A stretch of 64,000 nt of DNA from assembly GCA_025358305.1 (NCBI GenBank), contig JANYJZ010000005.1, positions 62,001 to 126,000 of the forward strand, given 5' to 3'. Source of the DNA: Ignavibacteriota bacterium (GTDB lineage Bacteria; Bacteroidota; Ignavibacteria; UBA10030; SZUA-254). Both the position numbers and the translations under genes were made by a program. Position 1 is the first letter of the stretch. The number at the start of each line of letters is the position of its first letter. Under the pieces are notes generated by a model. It saw nothing but the letters and a program-made list of their open reading frames with translations, searched no databases and had not been told where the DNA came from. This document shows, piece by piece, positions 23,618 to 34,246 of this stretch.

Positions 23618-26326
23618 ATGACCTATCGCGACTCCTTTTACACCAAGACCACGCTCACTCTCGGGGGGACGCCCCGAACGATCTTTTCGCTGAAGAAGCT
23701 CAAGGATCAGGATGCCGTCAACCGGCTTCCGATGTCGCTGAGGATTCTTCTTGAGAATCTTCTCCGCCACGAAGACGGCGTTTCCGTGCGCCGGGAAGAC
23801 ATCGAGGCGCTCCTCGCATGGAACCCGGCCGCTGCTCCGCACGCTGAAATATCGTTCATGCCGGCGCGCGTTCTCCTCCAGGATTTTACCGGCGTACCGT
23901 GCGCGGTGGATCTCGCCGTCATGCGAGACGCCATGGTTCGCATGGGGGGAGACCCGAAAAGGATCAATCCTCTGCAGCCGGTGGACCTTGTCATCGATCA
24001 TTCGGTGCAGGTCGATCAATACGGCACGGCGGGTGCCTTCCTCTTCAATGCTGAGAGGGAATTCGAAAGAAATCAGGAACGATATGCGTTCCTGCGCTGG
24101 AGCCAGCAGGCCCTCAGCGGGTTCAGGGTCGTCCCGCCGGATACGGGCATCGTGCATCAGATCAATCTCGAATATCTCGCGAGCGTCGCGTTCACCAAGA
24201 CGGAGTCCGGCGAGTCGTTCGTCTATCCCGACACGCTCGTCGGCACCGACTCGCATACGACCATGATCAACAGCCTGGGTGTCCTCGGGTGGGGGGTCGG
24301 CGGCATCGAAGCGGAAGCGGCTATGCTTGGCCAGCCGGTTTCGATGCTCATTCCGAATGTTGTAGGATTCAAGCTCTCGGGAACGCTTCCTCCGGGCGCG
24401 ACGGCGACCGATCTCGTCCTGACAGTGACGCAGATGCTCAGGAAGAAAGGCGTCGTGGGGAAATTCGTCGAGTTCTACGGCGACGGGCTGGCGTCGCTCA
24501 CGCTCGCCGACCGCGCCACGATCGCGAACATGGCGCCGGAATATGGCGCCACGATGGGATTCTTTCCGATCGATCAAGAGACCCTGAACTATCTCCGCTT
24601 CACCGGCCGGAGCGAGGACCAGGTGCGTCTCGTCGAGGCCTACTTCCGTGAGCAGGGCCTCTTCGTCACTCCGGAGAGCCCCGTCCCGCAGTTTTCAGAC
24701 CACCTTTCGCTCGAGCTTTCTTCGGTCCTTCCGAGCATTGCTGGTCCGAAACGGCCCCAGGACCGCGTGCTCTTGTCCGATGCGCGCGCATCGTTTGCCG
24801 ACGCACTTGCGGGCCTGGTCGAGGCGAAACACACGCTTGTCGTCGGCGCGGCGGATGTAACACAAAAGAGCGTTTCGGTGTCGTACAATGGTTCGGACTT
24901 TCAGGTCGGCCACGGCTCCGTGGTGATCGCGGCGATCACGAGCTGCACGAACACGTCAAATCCGTCCGTCCTCATTGCTGCCGGGCTCCTTGCGAAGAAT
25001 GCCGTGGCGCGTGGCCTCCGGTCGAAGCCGTGGGTCAAGACGAGCCTTGCTCCGGGATCAAAGGTGGTCACGGAGTACCTCAATGAGGCAAAGCTGTCGG
25101 GAGCACTCGATACGCTGGGATTCAACCTGGTCGGATACGGCTGCACGACATGCATCGGGAACAGCGGACCGCTTCCGGAGCCGATCGCCGCCGCGATCAC
25201 CTCGAATGACCTTGTTGCCGTCGCTGTCCTTTCGGGGAACAGAAACTTCGAAGGAAGGGTCAATCCGCATGTCCGAGCGAACTATCTCGCGTCTCCTCCT
25301 CTCGTCGTCGCATACGCGCTCGCAGGTACGATGGACATCAGCTTTGAACATGATCCGATCGGCATGGACAGGAACGGCCAAGCCGTATATTTAAAGGATC
25401 TTTGGCCCTCTCCGGTTGAGATAGAATCGACCATGCGTTCATGCGTCAAGTCGGATATGTTCCGGAATCAGTATGCGAATGTTTTTGCCGGCGACGACCA
25501 CTGGAAGAGCCTCAAGGTACCCGCGGGGGATCGGTACGAATGGCAGGCCGATTCCACGTATATCAAGGCCGCCCCCTACTTCGACGACATGCCCGCCGAA
25601 CCGGCGGCGGTCCGGGACATCACCGGGGCGCGGGTGCTTGCCGTCCTGGGGGATTCCGTCACGACCGATCACATCTCGCCGGCAGGATCCATTTCACTCA
25701 AGAGCCCTGCCGCCAAGTATCTTCTTTCTCATGGTGTTGACCAGAAGGACTTCAATTCGTATGGCGCGCGGCGGGGGAATCACGAGGTCATGGTTCGGGG
25801 GACGTTCGCGAACATCCGGCTGAGAAACCTCCTCGCACCGGGAACGGAAGGAGGCTGGACCGTCCATCCGCTGGTGAAAGAGCCGATCTCCATCTTTGAT
25901 GCCGCCGTGAGGTACGCCGAGGAGCATATCCCGCTCATCATCATCGCCGGGAAGGAGTACGGCTCGGGGTCGTCCCGGGACTGGGCCGCGAAAGGACCCC
26001 GGCTACTCGGTGTGAAAGCCGTCATCGCAGAGAGCTTCGAACGCATACACCGGAGCAACCTTGTTGGGATGGGCGTGCTCCCGCTGCAGTTCGAGGAAGG
26101 GGAAAGTCGCGCGAGCCTTGGGTTGACCGGCATTGAAACGTATTCGATCGAGGGGATCGCAGGGCCGATGGTTCCGAGGAAGAAGCTCACTGTCCATGTG
26201 TCAGACCTGGAGGGGAAGGAACGCTCCTTTCGGGTGCTCTGCCGTATCGACACACCGATGGAGGTCGATTACTACAGGAACGACGGGATCCTGCAGTACG
26301 TCCTTCGTTCGCTCCTGAAGAAGTGA
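23618..26326 (+). CDS. acnA: Aconitate hydratase (AcnA/IRP1 type)
   Basis: 902 residues. It isomerises citrate to isocitrate in the TCA cycle with a [4Fe-4S] cluster. Cluster ligands are visible in [14 protein letters not shown] and [47 protein letters not shown] and the C-terminal swivel domain ([34 protein letters not shown]) are diagnostic. The order of domains and length fit AcnA rather than AcnB. A stem-loop separates its stop from the convergent lon gene. Confidence 0.97.
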   Translation: MTYRDSFYTKTTLTLGGTPRTIFSLKKLKDQDAVNRLPMSLRILLENLLRHEDGVSVRREDIEALLAWNPAAAPHAEISFMPARVLLQDFTGVPCAVDLAVMRDAMVRMGGDPKRINPLQPVDLVIDHSVQVDQYGTAGAFLFNAEREFERNQERYAFLRWSQQALSGFRVVPPDTGIVHQINLEYLASVAFTKTESGESFVYPDTLVGTDSHTTMINSLGVLGWGVGGIEAEAAMLGQPVSMLIPNVVGFKLSGTLPPGATATDLVLTVTQMLRKKGVVGKFVEFYGDGLASLTLADRATIANMAPEYGATMGFFPIDQETLNYLRFTGRSEDQVRLVEAYFREQGLFVTPESPVPQFSDHLSLELSSVLPSIAGPKRPQDRVLLSDARASFADALAGLVEAKHTLVVGAADVTQKSVSVSYNGSDFQVGHGSVVIAAITSCTNTSNPSVLIAAGLLAKNAVARGLRSKPWVKTSLAPGSKVVTEYLNEAKLSGALDTLGFNLVGYGCTTCIGNSGPLPEPIAAAITSNDLVAVAVLSGNRNFEGRVNPHVRANYLASPPLVVAYALAGTMDISFEHDPIGMDRNGQAVYLKDLWPSPVEIESTMRSCVKSDMFRNQYANVFAGDDHWKSLKVPAGDRYEWQADSTYIKAAPYFDDMPAEPAAVRDITGARVLAVLGDSVTTDHISPAGSISLKSPAAKYLLSHGVDQKDFNSYGARRGNHEVMVRGTFANIRLRNLLAPGTEGGWTVHPLVKEPISIFDAAVRYAEEHIPLIIIAGKEYGSGSSRDWAAKGPRLLGVKAVIAESFERIHRSNLVGMGVLPLQFEEGESRASLGLTGIETYSIEGIAGPMVPRKKLTVHVSDLEGKERSFRVLCRIDTPMEVDYYRNDGILQYVLRSLLKK

Positions 26327-26340
26327 TCCTGTAACGCCCC

Positions 26341-26382
26341 GAGGCGTCGCATCTCGCGCAGGAACACGCGAGACGCCGCCTC
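26341..26382. terminator. Stem-loop between convergent acnA and lon
   Basis: GAGGCG ... CGCCTC outer arms and TCTCGCG ... CGCGAGA inner arms form a long imperfect hairpin across the 62-bp convergent gap. There is no T-run on either side, so the terminator role is inferred from position. Confidence 0.5.
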
Positions 26383-26388
26383 TGTTCA

Positions 26389-28803
26389 TCATGCCCGGAC
26401 TTCGGCTTGGTCAGCCATCTTGCTTGCCGCTTTCGCCACGTCGCACTCCGCGAACGCCAGCCGGAGTACGTCTTCCATCTCCCTCACGAAGTGAAACGTC
26501 ATCTCCCGCTGCACTTTCTCCGGCACTTCGTCCAGGTCTCGCCTGTTCTTCTCGGGCAGGATGACCGTACGGACGCCGGCCCGATGAGCCGCGAGCAACT
26601 TTTCCCGGATCCCTCCCACCGGCAGGACAGCGCCGCGAAGCGTGATCTCGCCGGTCATGGCGAGATCGTTCCTGACCGCCCGGCCCGTGAGCACCGAAAC
26701 GAGCGCCGTGAGGATCGTGACGCCCGCAGAGGGACCGTCCTTCGGCACCGCGCCTGCGGGGAAATGCACATGGAGGTCGAAGCGTTCCCGGAAGGACTCG
26801 TCGACACCGAGCCGTTCCGACTGTGAGGCGATGTAGCTCAGCGCGGCTTGGGCCGATTCCTTCATGACGTCGCCGAGCTGGCCGGTGAGGATGAGGTTCC
26901 CTTTGCCCTTGATCTTCGTGGCCTCGATGAAGAGGATGTCGCCGCCGACCGGCGTCCAGGCGAGGCCTGTGGCGATCCCCGGTCTGTTGATTCGCTCGAT
27001 GACCTCCGAAAAGAAGACCTGCTTGCCGAGGTACCTGCTGAGCGACTCAGGCGTGACCGTGACGGCCGCAGCGCCTCCATTCTCGACGATGTTCTTTGCG
27101 ATGGCGCGGCATACGTCGGCGATCCTCCGCTCCAGGGAGCGGACGCCCGCTTCACGCGTGTAGTTCCTGATCATGGAGAGGATCGCGGACTCCTCGAACG
27201 AGACCTGGGCGTCCGTGATCCCGTGGGCGGCGAGCTGCTTCGGGACGAGGAACCCCTTGGCGATCCCGAGCTTCTCTTCGTCGACGTAGCTCGGGATCTC
27301 GACGATCTCCATCCTGTCCCGAAGCGGGGGAGGGATCGTCTCGAGCATATTCGCCGTGGCGATGAAAAGCACGTTCGACAAATCGAACGGGACCTCAATG
27401 TAATGATCGCTGAAGCTCGAGTTCTGTTCGGGGTCGAGCACCTCGAGAAGGGCGGAGGACGGGTCGCCTCTGAAATCCCGGCCGAGTTTGTCGATCTCAT
27501 CGAGGACGAAGACCGGGTTGTTCGAACCCGCCTTCTTGAGGCCTTGGATGATCCGTCCCGGAAGCGCACCGATATAGGTTCGGCGATGTCCGCGGATCTC
27601 CGATTCATCGGAGACGCCGCCGAGAGACAGCCGAACGAACTTGCGGCCGAGTGCGTTGGCGATCGAGCGTCCGAGCGAGGTCTTGCCCACGCCCGGGGGA
27701 CCGACGAAGCAAAGGATCGGGCCGCGCATGTCGTTCTTGAGTTTTCGTACGGCGAGGTATTCCAGGATCCGTTGTTTCGCCTTCCCGAGGCCGTAGTGGT
27801 CACGTTCGAGGATGCTGTTCGCCGCGGCGATCTCGAGGCGGTCGGGCGTCGAGACCTGCCAAGGAAGATCGAGGATCCATTCGAGGTAGGTGCGGGCGAC
27901 GACGTACTCCGCCGATGACGGCTGGATCTTGCCGAGCCGTTCGATCTCCTTCTCGGCCGTCTTTCTCACCTCGTCGGGCATCGCCTTACGGGAAAGCCGC
28001 GACTTGAGTTCCCGTGTCTCCTCGTTCTCATTGTTCTCGCCGAGTTCCTTCGTGATCGCTTTGAGCTGTTCTCGAAGGAAATATTCCCGCTGGGTCTTGT
28101 TCACCTCTTCCTGGACGTCGGTCCGGATCTTGTCGCCGATCTCGAGCCGGCTGTAGCAGGTGCTCAGGAGCGTCTGGGCCTTCCGGAGGCGTTCGCTGAC
28201 ATTCTCGGTTTCGAGGATCTCCTGCTTCTCCGCGATCCCGGCCGCGACGAGCGAGACGGCGATGTCAGCGACGGCGCCCGGGGAGTCGAGCGTCCCAAGG
28301 AGATTCACGTGCTCTGGCTTGATCTCGTCGGAAAGGTCGGCGATCTCATGAAAGACCTTCTTGATCGCTGCGACGGCCGCAGCGTCGTCGGAAGTCGCCG
28401 CAGGGGCTTCGTTCAAGCGGTATGCGATGACCCGGACCGTCGGCTCATCCTGTGTCACGGAAAGGACGCGAACGCGGTCCATCCCCTGGACGAGGATGCT
28501 TTTCGTGCCGTCGGGAAGGGCGTACGTCTTCAAGATCTTTGCGACCGTGCCTGTCGTATAGAGGTCCTTACTTCGCGGAGAATCCACCGTCGGGTCGCGT
28601 TGGGCCAGTATGAGCAGGGGCAGATCTTCCCTGTCCGCTTCGCGCACAGCGCGCAGGCTCACCCCTCGGCCGATCGTCAGGGGGACGACCTGGCGCGGGA
28701 AGAGCACCGCATTGCGTAAGGGAAGGACGAGGTAGGTCTCCGGAACGTTTGAACGGAGTATTTCCTCGTGTTCTGATTTGTCGTTCGTCTTCATTCGTAC
28801 CAT
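26389..28803 (-). CDS. lon: ATP-dependent protease Lon
   Basis: The ORF opens at 28851, but ATG 28803 has an AAAGGA ribosome site six bases upstream and begins just before the Lon N-domain (804 aa). Domains in order: substrate-binding LON domain ([19 protein letters not shown]), coiled helical linker ([18 protein letters not shown]), AAA+ with Walker [14 protein letters not shown] and Walker [12 protein letters not shown], and the serine protease domain with catalytic Ser in [10 protein letters not shown] and Lys in [11 protein letters not shown]. It degrades damaged and regulatory proteins. The 292 bp upstream hold no gene and no clear heat-shock element that I could recognise. Confidence 0.97.
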   Translation of the reverse strand: MVRMKTNDKSEHEEILRSNVPETYLVLPLRNAVLFPRQVVPLTIGRGVSLRAVREADREDLPLLILAQRDPTVDSPRSKDLYTTGTVAKILKTYALPDGTKSILVQGMDRVRVLSVTQDEPTVRVIAYRLNEAPAATSDDAAAVAAIKKVFHEIADLSDEIKPEHVNLLGTLDSPGAVADIAVSLVAAGIAEKQEILETENVSERLRKAQTLLSTCYSRLEIGDKIRTDVQEEVNKTQREYFLREQLKAITKELGENNENEETRELKSRLSRKAMPDEVRKTAEKEIERLGKIQPSSAEYVVARTYLEWILDLPWQVSTPDRLEIAAANSILERDHYGLGKAKQRILEYLAVRKLKNDMRGPILCFVGPPGVGKTSLGRSIANALGRKFVRLSLGGVSDESEIRGHRRTYIGALPGRIIQGLKKAGSNNPVFVLDEIDKLGRDFRGDPSSALLEVLDPEQNSSFSDHYIEVPFDLSNVLFIATANMLETIPPPLRDRMEIVEIPSYVDEEKLGIAKGFLVPKQLAAHGITDAQVSFEESAILSMIRNYTREAGVRSLERRIADVCRAIAKNIVENGGAAAVTVTPESLSRYLGKQVFFSEVIERINRPGIATGLAWTPVGGDILFIEATKIKGKGNLILTGQLGDVMKESAQAALSYIASQSERLGVDESFRERFDLHVHFPAGAVPKDGPSAGVTILTALVSVLTGRAVRNDLAMTGEITLRGAVLPVGGIREKLLAAHRAGVRTVILPEKNRRDLDEVPEKVQREMTFHFVREMEDVLRLAFAECDVAKAASKMADQAEVRA

Positions 28804-29050
28804 GTATGTCCTTTCATCGAATCGTGTGAATGCGCGCATCGTCTTCATCATGAGTGCGATGAGTGCCGGTCATTCCCTCAATGGCTCAAAAGGCGTGCCA
28901 TCATCGGAGTGGTGTGATTCGTGGGGAATTCGATGAGTTTCTTCCCATCGCGTCGCACGAGCGTCCACGTCGTACACGACGAGTTGGCAGAATGCGGGTG
29001 CATTGTTGCAGTCCCTCTGACACACTGACGCGATCAGCGCGGAGGGAGGG

Positions 29051-29079
29051 TTGACTTTGTACGCAATTCATTGTACTTT
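29051..29079 (+). promoter_or_regulatory. Putative acyP promoter
   Basis: TTGACT (29051-29056), 17 bp, TACTTT (29074-29079). It predicts a 5' leader of only about 10 bases before acyP. Confidence 0.45.
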
Positions 29080-29095
29080 TCATCCTTGAAAACTG

Positions 29096-29371
29096 ATGGC
29101 GGACGTCGGCGTTCATATCGTTGTCACAGGCCTCGTTCAGGGTGTCGGCTTTCGCTACTTTGTCGCCCGGCGGGCGGAGCGGCTGCAGCTTGCAGGCCTC
29201 GTGCGGAACATGCCGGACGGCGCGGTCGAAATCGAGGCCGAAGGGCCGCGTGCAATGTTGGAAGAATTGATCCGTGAGGTCCGCGTCGGACCGCGTTCGT
29301 CACGCGTAGCGGACGTGACGGTGGGGTGGTACCAAGCGAAGCACGAAATGACAGAATTCAGAATCCAGTAA
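29096..29371 (+). CDS. acyP: Acylphosphatase
   Basis: 91 residues, the standard size. It hydrolyses acyl phosphates such as carbamoyl or acetyl phosphate. The active-site signature VTGLVQGVGFRYFVARRAERL carries the phosphate-binding Arg, and LAGLVRNMPDGAVEIEAEGP carries the catalytic Asn. ispF follows after 16 bp on the same strand. Confidence 0.96.
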   Translation: MADVGVHIVVTGLVQGVGFRYFVARRAERLQLAGLVRNMPDGAVEIEAEGPRAMLEELIREVRVGPRSSRVADVTVGWYQAKHEMTEFRIQ

Positions 29372-29387
29372 CGATCTCAGCGTCGCG

Positions 29388-29882
29388 ATGGCAGTTCGGT
29401 TCGGGGTAGGATACGACGTTCACCGGCTTGTGATCAACAGGAAGTTGATACTCGGTGGCGTGGAAATTCCGTTCATCAAGGGGCTCATGGGCCACTCCGA
29501 TGCGGACGTGCTCTGTCACGCATTTGCCGATGCGCTCCTGGGCGCGATCGCCCTGGGAGACATCGGGAAGCATTTTCCCGATACGGACCCCCGTTTCAAG
29601 GACGTTTCCAGCCTCGTTCTTCTCCAGCATGTCGCACAGCTCATCGCCGACCGGCAGTTCGGGATCATCAATCTTGATGCGACGGTCATTCTCCAGCAGC
29701 CGAAGATCGCGCCGTACGTGAAACGGATGCGGGAGAACGTTTCCCGTGCGCTCGGCATCTCGATCGACCAGGTCTCCGTGAAAGCCACCACGAGCGAAGA
29801 GCTCGGATTCGTCGGGACGGGCGACGGCGCGGCAGCGTACGCCATCGCCGCGTTGGAATCGCTCCCGCCGCCGGCGAAATGA
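29388..29882 (+). CDS. ispF: 2-C-methyl-D-erythritol 2,4-cyclodiphosphate synthase
   Basis: 164 residues. It makes the cyclic diphosphate of the MEP isoprenoid pathway. GVGYDVHRLV (metal-binding Asp and His), LGGVEIPF, GLMGHSDADVLCHAFADALLGA and ALGDIGKHFPDTDP are diagnostic, as is the C-terminal VSVKATTSEELGFVGTGDG. This indicates the MEP rather than the mevalonate route. ispD is not in the window. Confidence 0.97.
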   Translation: MAVRFGVGYDVHRLVINRKLILGGVEIPFIKGLMGHSDADVLCHAFADALLGAIALGDIGKHFPDTDPRFKDVSSLVLLQHVAQLIADRQFGIINLDATVILQQPKIAPYVKRMRENVSRALGISIDQVSVKATTSEELGFVGTGDGAAAYAIAALESLPPPAK

Positions 29883-29912
29883 TGACTCCGGTGACGCAAC
29901 AGCGAGGGCGAC

Positions 29913-30374
29913 GTGGGTGATACGGTTCACGATCTGTTCAAGGAAGGGCTCCTCCTCCTTGAACGGTATGGCTGGTGGGTGGCGGCCGGTTCGGTCGCCA
30001 TGCTCATTTCGAGCCTCTTGGTGCTTCGGCTCATTCTCGTGAGGATCCCGGAGGACTACTTCGTCCGGCAGACGCCTCTGCTGGCGGGGAAGCGGCACCC
30101 TGCCTGGGAGATCGCACTCTTGATCGTGAAGAACCTCCTGGGAGCCGTGCTTGTCCTGCTGGGGCTCGTCATGTCGATCCCCGGGGTGGCGGGCCAGGGA
30201 TTCCTCACCGTCCTTGCCGGACTGTCGCTCATGAATTTCCCCGGCAAACGGCGCCTCGAACAGATTATCGTCGGTCAACCGGTGATCTACGGACCGATAA
30301 ATACCATACGCGCGAGAGCCGGCCGTCCGCCCCTGCTGCTCCTCAACGCTCATAAGAAGGTACCCCTGGCATGA
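29913..30374 (+). CDS. Small integral membrane protein, PGPGW-like
   Basis: 153 residues from GTG 29913, which has GAGGG upstream. At least two transmembrane segments are visible (WWVAAGSVAMLISSLLVLRLILV and IVKNLLGAVLVLLGLVMSIPG). The segment SIPGVAGQGFLTVLAGLSLMNFPGKRRLE resembles the PGPGW putative transmembrane family. The function is unknown. Its stop overlaps the next start by four bases (ATGA), and the next gene is a PAP2 phosphatase, so a role in the membrane or in lipid metabolism is plausible. Confidence 0.6.
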   Translation: MGDTVHDLFKEGLLLLERYGWWVAAGSVAMLISSLLVLRLILVRIPEDYFVRQTPLLAGKRHPAWEIALLIVKNLLGAVLVLLGLVMSIPGVAGQGFLTVLAGLSLMNFPGKRRLEQIIVGQPVIYGPINTIRARAGRPPLLLLNAHKKVPLA

Positions 30375-30997
30375 TGGACATCCTCTATGCGGTCGATGTT
30401 GCGGTGTTCAAGTTCTGCAATCAAACGATCGCGAACCCGCTCTTCGATTGGCTTATGCCGTTCCTCACTGATCTTAACAAGCATTGGTGGGGACTGGCGC
30501 TCTTCGCCCTGTGCTGGCTGGCGCTGTTCGTGAAGGGGGGAAAGAAGGGGCGCATCGTCGCGACGCTTCTTCTCTTCCTCATCGTCCTCACGGACCAGAT
30601 CAACAGCACCATTCTGAAGTCCCTGTTCGGGCGCCTGCGCCCATGCGCCGAAGTGGCCGGCGCGGCCGTTCTCAGCGACATCCGGCTCCTGGTGGATTGC
30701 GGAAGCGGGTATTCGTTCCCGTCATCGCACGCGGCGAATAATTTCGGCGCAGCGTTCCTCCTCTCCTTCTTTTACCGCTCCTGGAGCGTCGCGTTCTACA
30801 GCTTCGCGGGTGCAGTGGCATTTTCCCGCATCAGCGTAGGCGTCCATTATCCATCCGACGTCGTCGGCGGCATCGCCGTCGGCGCGGCGTGCGCGGGGAT
30901 CGTCATTCTCGGGTGGATGCTCCTGGCGTCGCACGTTCCGCGCCTGGATTATGACCCCCTGGTATCCTCCGCGAACTCCGGTTCCGGCGAACCATGA
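30371..30997 (+). CDS. PAP2-family membrane phosphatase
   Basis: 208 residues with about five transmembrane helices. The three phosphatase motifs are readable: KSLFGRLRP (KxxxxxxRP), SFPSSHAANNF (PSGH-like, with Ser replacing Gly) and SRISVGVHYPSDVVGG (SRxxxxxHxxxD). Members dephosphorylate undecaprenyl pyrophosphate, phosphatidate or phosphatidylglycerol phosphate; which one is not decidable here. It overlaps the gene before and lnt after by four bases each, so all three are translationally coupled. Confidence 0.9.
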   Translation: MMDILYAVDVAVFKFCNQTIANPLFDWLMPFLTDLNKHWWGLALFALCWLALFVKGGKKGRIVATLLLFLIVLTDQINSTILKSLFGRLRPCAEVAGAAVLSDIRLLVDCGSGYSFPSSHAANNFGAAFLLSFFYRSWSVAFYSFAGAVAFSRISVGVHYPSDVVGGIAVGAACAGIVILGWMLLASHVPRLDYDPLVSSANSGSGEP

Positions 30998-32619
30998 CCA
31001 TGCGGAAGCACCACCTGGCGCTTCTGGCGGCGGCTTCCGGCATCCTCATGGGGATCGCATTCCCTCCGTTTACGTTCGGCTCGGTCGCCTGGTTCGCTTG
31101 GATCCCCCTCTTCTTCCTCGCAGAGGAGCTCCGCGCGGACCGTTCGTTCCTCCGGTGGATCTACTTCTCCATGTTCGTGTTCAATGCGATAACGCTCTAC
31201 TGGACCGGCGGGTTCATCCATGGCAAGGATCTCTACATGATGCTCGCAGGGACGATGCTCCTGGTCGGACACCCGCTCTTGTTCAGCGTGCCGTTCCTCG
31301 GCTGGAGGTTCCTGCGGCGCCGGGTAGGCGTTGCGGGGTCATGGGCGGCCTTCCCGTTCCTCTGGGTCACCCTCGAATACCTCCACTCCATCAATCAATT
31401 TTCATTCCCCTGGCTCCTCTTCGGCAATACGCAGACGAACGACCTGACGATGATCCAGATCGCGTCGGCGACGGGCGTCTACGGGATATCGTTCATCGTG
31501 GCGGCGTCGAACGTCGTAGGATATCTTCTCCTGTCCGGGATCTTGCGGAAGGAGAGACGCGTCCTCGCACTTCCCTCGGTCGCACTCGCCGCAACGCTCG
31601 TCTGTTTATGGGCTGTGCCGCGGTTCGTCGGTGCCCGCATCCTGGCGACGCGGACGGCGACGAACTCCTCCCGGGAGGTGCGCGTGGGAGTCGTGCAGCC
31701 GAATATCGATCCCTTCGAGAAATGGTCCGGACATGAGGAATCGCAGATGGAGGGGTTGCTCCGCCTGACGGGGTTCATCGCCGACAACGGCGTCGATCTT
31801 GTGCTCTGGCCCGAGACGGCCACGCCGTTCTATCTCCTCCATCCGTCGAGCAGCATGTGGCTCTCGAGGGTCCGGGAGGTCGTCGACCGGCGCTCGATCA
31901 ACCTCCTCTCGGGTGTCCCGGACATCGTCTATTACCCCTCCGACGCCGAGGCTCCTCGGGGGAGCAAGATATCGGAGAACGGACACCGGTACGATTCGTA
32001 CAACAGTTCCATGCTCCTTCAGCCCCGCCAGGCGGAAATCCAGAAGTACGCCAAGATCGTTCTCGTCCCGTTCGCGGAACATGTCCCGTATTCCGAGTCG
32101 CTGAACTTCCTCAACGCGGCGCAGTGGAACTTCGGCCTCGGGGGATGGAGCATCGGCAGGGACACGACGGTGTTCCAGTTTCAAGCGCGGTCCGGGCCCG
32201 CACGCTGCGCGAACTTCATCTGCTATGAATCGGTCTTTCCCGGCTTTGTCGCCGGATTTGTCCGCAAAGGGGCAGAGTTCCTGACGGTCGTCACCAATGA
32301 TAGCTGGTGGGGGAACACGTCGGGAGCCTATCAGCATGAGCGCTTCGCAGTCCTGCGCGCGGTGGAGAACCGCCGCTGGGTCGTCCAGTGCGCGAATGGT
32401 GGCATCTCCTGCGTCATCGACCCGGAAGGACGGGTCAAGGACTCATTAGGGATGTACAGGGCCGGCGCATTCGTAGCGCGAGTCCAACTCAATGACGAGA
32501 TCACCTTCTATACGGAGCACGGCGATTGGTTCGCCAGGCTCTGCGTGGCGATCGCCGGGGGTACGCTGGCGCTCGCCCTTCTCGGTTCCGCACTCGGTCA
32601 CAAGAGGAGTACGCAATGA
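30994..32619 (+). CDS. lnt: Apolipoprotein N-acyltransferase
   Basis: 541 residues. It transfers the third acyl chain to the N-terminal Cys of lipoproteins at the inner membrane. Several N-terminal transmembrane helices precede a nitrilase-like domain. The catalytic triad is readable as Glu in LWPETATPFY, Lys in KYAKIVLVPFAEHVPYS and Cys in NFICYESVFPG. TNDSWWGNTSGAYQHERFAVLRAVENRRW is also family-typical. The organism encodes lipoproteins nearby (genes at 1542, 8098 and 55863). It overlaps the PAP2 gene by four bases. Confidence 0.95.
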   Translation: MTMRKHHLALLAAASGILMGIAFPPFTFGSVAWFAWIPLFFLAEELRADRSFLRWIYFSMFVFNAITLYWTGGFIHGKDLYMMLAGTMLLVGHPLLFSVPFLGWRFLRRRVGVAGSWAAFPFLWVTLEYLHSINQFSFPWLLFGNTQTNDLTMIQIASATGVYGISFIVAASNVVGYLLLSGILRKERRVLALPSVALAATLVCLWAVPRFVGARILATRTATNSSREVRVGVVQPNIDPFEKWSGHEESQMEGLLRLTGFIADNGVDLVLWPETATPFYLLHPSSSMWLSRVREVVDRRSINLLSGVPDIVYYPSDAEAPRGSKISENGHRYDSYNSSMLLQPRQAEIQKYAKIVLVPFAEHVPYSESLNFLNAAQWNFGLGGWSIGRDTTVFQFQARSGPARCANFICYESVFPGFVAGFVRKGAEFLTVVTNDSWWGNTSGAYQHERFAVLRAVENRRWVVQCANGGISCVIDPEGRVKDSLGMYRAGAFVARVQLNDEITFYTEHGDWFARLCVAIAGGTLALALLGSALGHKRSTQ

Positions 32620-33647
32620 ACACGATCGATCTTCGAAGCGACACTGTCACGATTCCCACGCCAGCGATGCTTCAGGCGATGATGAGCGCCAGCGTCGGCG
32701 ATGATGTATACGGTGAGGATCCTACGGTAAACGCGCTGCAGGAAAAGGTTTCCGCTCTGTTCGGTAAAGAATCGGCTCTCTTTGTCCCAAGCGGGACGAT
32801 GGGGAACCAGGTCTCCATCAAGACGCATACCGAGCCCGGCGACGAGGTCATCGTCGAGGAGGAGGCGCATGTCTTCGTTTACGAAACGGCCGGTCCCGCG
32901 ATCCTCTCCGCCGTCCAGCTCAGGACGGTACGGGGGACCAGAGGAATGCTCTCGGCCGACCAGATCCGGGAAACCGTTCGGCCTCCTGGGTACCACCTAC
33001 CAAGGACGCGTCTGCTCTGCCTCGAAAACACGCACGGACGCTCCGGAGGCGTGGTCTTGCCGGTCAAGGACTTGCGCACAGTGAGCGACTACGCCCGAGG
33101 GGAAGGCCTCAAGATTCATCTCGACGGCGCGCGGATATGGAACGCTTCGGTGGCTTCTGGGGTGGCTCTCCGGGACTACGGCAGCTGTTTTGATTCGTTG
33201 TCGGTCTGTTTTTCGAAGGGGCTCGGTGCTCCGGTCGGATCGATGATCGTGGGGGACAGGGCCTTCATCGACAGGGCCCGGCACTTCAGGAAGATCTTCG
33301 GCGGGGGGATGCGCCAGGCGGGATTTCTTGCGGCGGCGGCAACATACGCGCTTGACCATAACATCGCGCGGCTCGCGGATGACCACAAGAACGCCCGGTG
33401 GTTTGCCGAGTCGCTCATGGGCTTGAGCCAACTTGAGATAGATCTCGATAATGTCCAAACGAATATGGTCATTATGGATGTCAAGAGAAGTGGAAGATCT
33501 CAACGAGAGGTCCTAGAGCTCCTCGCTGGGAAAGGGGTCCTCCTGACGCCTGAGCGGCACTCGGGCATACGGGCGGTCACGCATCTCAATGTCTCCCGGA
33601 CGGACGTAGAGACTGCTTCGAAGGTCTTCCATTCCATTTTCCAGTAG
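32616..33647 (+). CDS. ltaE: Low-specificity threonine aldolase
   Basis: The track begins at 32526 inside lnt. The true start is ATG 32616, which overlaps the lnt stop (ATGA), has GAGGAG upstream and begins with the conserved MNTIDLRSDTVTIPT. It has 343 residues. This PLP enzyme cleaves threonine or allo-threonine to glycine and acetaldehyde. GDDVYGEDPTVNALQEK, the active-site His in EEEAHVFVYE, LHLDGAR-like IHLDGARIWNA and the PLP-binding Lys in SVCFSKGLGAPVGS are visible. Confidence 0.94.
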   Translation: MNTIDLRSDTVTIPTPAMLQAMMSASVGDDVYGEDPTVNALQEKVSALFGKESALFVPSGTMGNQVSIKTHTEPGDEVIVEEEAHVFVYETAGPAILSAVQLRTVRGTRGMLSADQIRETVRPPGYHLPRTRLLCLENTHGRSGGVVLPVKDLRTVSDYARGEGLKIHLDGARIWNASVASGVALRDYGSCFDSLSVCFSKGLGAPVGSMIVGDRAFIDRARHFRKIFGGGMRQAGFLAAAATYALDHNIARLADDHKNARWFAESLMGLSQLEIDLDNVQTNMVIMDVKRSGRSQREVLELLAGKGVLLTPERHSGIRAVTHLNVSRTDVETASKVFHSIFQ

Positions 33648-33653
33648 GGATCC

Positions 33654-34109
33654 ATGAACAAGGAGAATTTCAAGCATTTGTCTCAGGTCCGGGTGAGGAA
33701 CTACGAGGTCGACTGGCAGGGGATCGTCCATAATGCGATCTATCTCCTGTATTTTGAGGTAGCACGCATCGAGTACCTGAAGGAGCTCGGTCTCACGATC
33801 GACATGAAGAGCATTCAGGGGTCGTCGAGGGTGGTCGTCGCCCGAAACGAAGTGAATTACCGCTCTTCTGCACTCTTCGACGAGCTCATGAACGTCTTCA
33901 CGAGGGTAAGTTACATCAATGAGACGAGTTTCGCGTTCGAAGGGTTGATGGAGGAGGCTCTCTCAGGCAGGCTCATCGCGGAGAACGTTTCGGTGCACGT
34001 TTGGCTCGATCCCGTGACGGGAGCACCGGTTCGGGTGGGGGAGGAATTCCGGGGCATCATCCGCCGATATGAAGGCGGAACTGTGGCGATCCGGGGGCCG
34101 TTGACCTGA
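33654..34109 (+). CDS. Acyl-CoA thioesterase, hot-dog (4HBT) family
   Basis: 151 residues. The N-terminal motif VRNYEVDWQGIVHNAIYLLYFEVARIEYLKELG is the 4-hydroxybenzoyl-CoA thioesterase/YbgC-type signature, with the catalytic Asp in EVDWQGIVHN. Such enzymes hydrolyse acyl-CoA thioesters; the chain preference is not predictable. It starts 6 bp after ltaE and is the last gene of the acyP-to-thioesterase block. No Tol-Pal genes are nearby. Confidence 0.88.
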   Translation: MNKENFKHLSQVRVRNYEVDWQGIVHNAIYLLYFEVARIEYLKELGLTIDMKSIQGSSRVVVARNEVNYRSSALFDELMNVFTRVSYINETSFAFEGLMEEALSGRLIAENVSVHVWLDPVTGAPVRVGEEFRGIIRRYEGGTVAIRGPLT

Positions 34110-34138
34110 TTTTTGCCACCGGAAGGGGCATATTTTTC

Positions 34139-34167
34139 TTGCTTTTCTCTTATCCTCTTCTTATATT
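34139..34167 (+). promoter_or_regulatory. Promoter of the rimP-nusA-infB operon
   Basis: TTGCTT (34139-34144), 17 bp, TATATT (34162-34167). The predicted start is near 34174, ten bases before an intrinsic terminator. Confidence 0.6.
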
Positions 34168-34183
34168 GACCTACCCTCAGTAT

Positions 34184-34212
34184 AAAGTCCCTCCGAAAGG
34201 GACTTTTTTTTT
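34184..34212 (+). terminator. Terminator/attenuator in the rimP leader
   Basis: Perfect 9-bp stem AAAGTCCCT / AGGGACTTT with loop CCGAA, running into nine T residues. It lies 75 bp after the thioesterase stop but downstream of the promoter at 34139, so it may both end the upstream operon and attenuate rimP-nusA-infB. Confidence 0.88.
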
Positions 34213-34246
34213 ACGTTTTTTGCTGAAGAATCACGGGTTTATCAGT

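Noticed and set aside
34139-34246. RimP start at 34139 as in the ORF track
   Set aside because: This start lies within the operon's promoter and would be upstream of its transcription start and a terminator.
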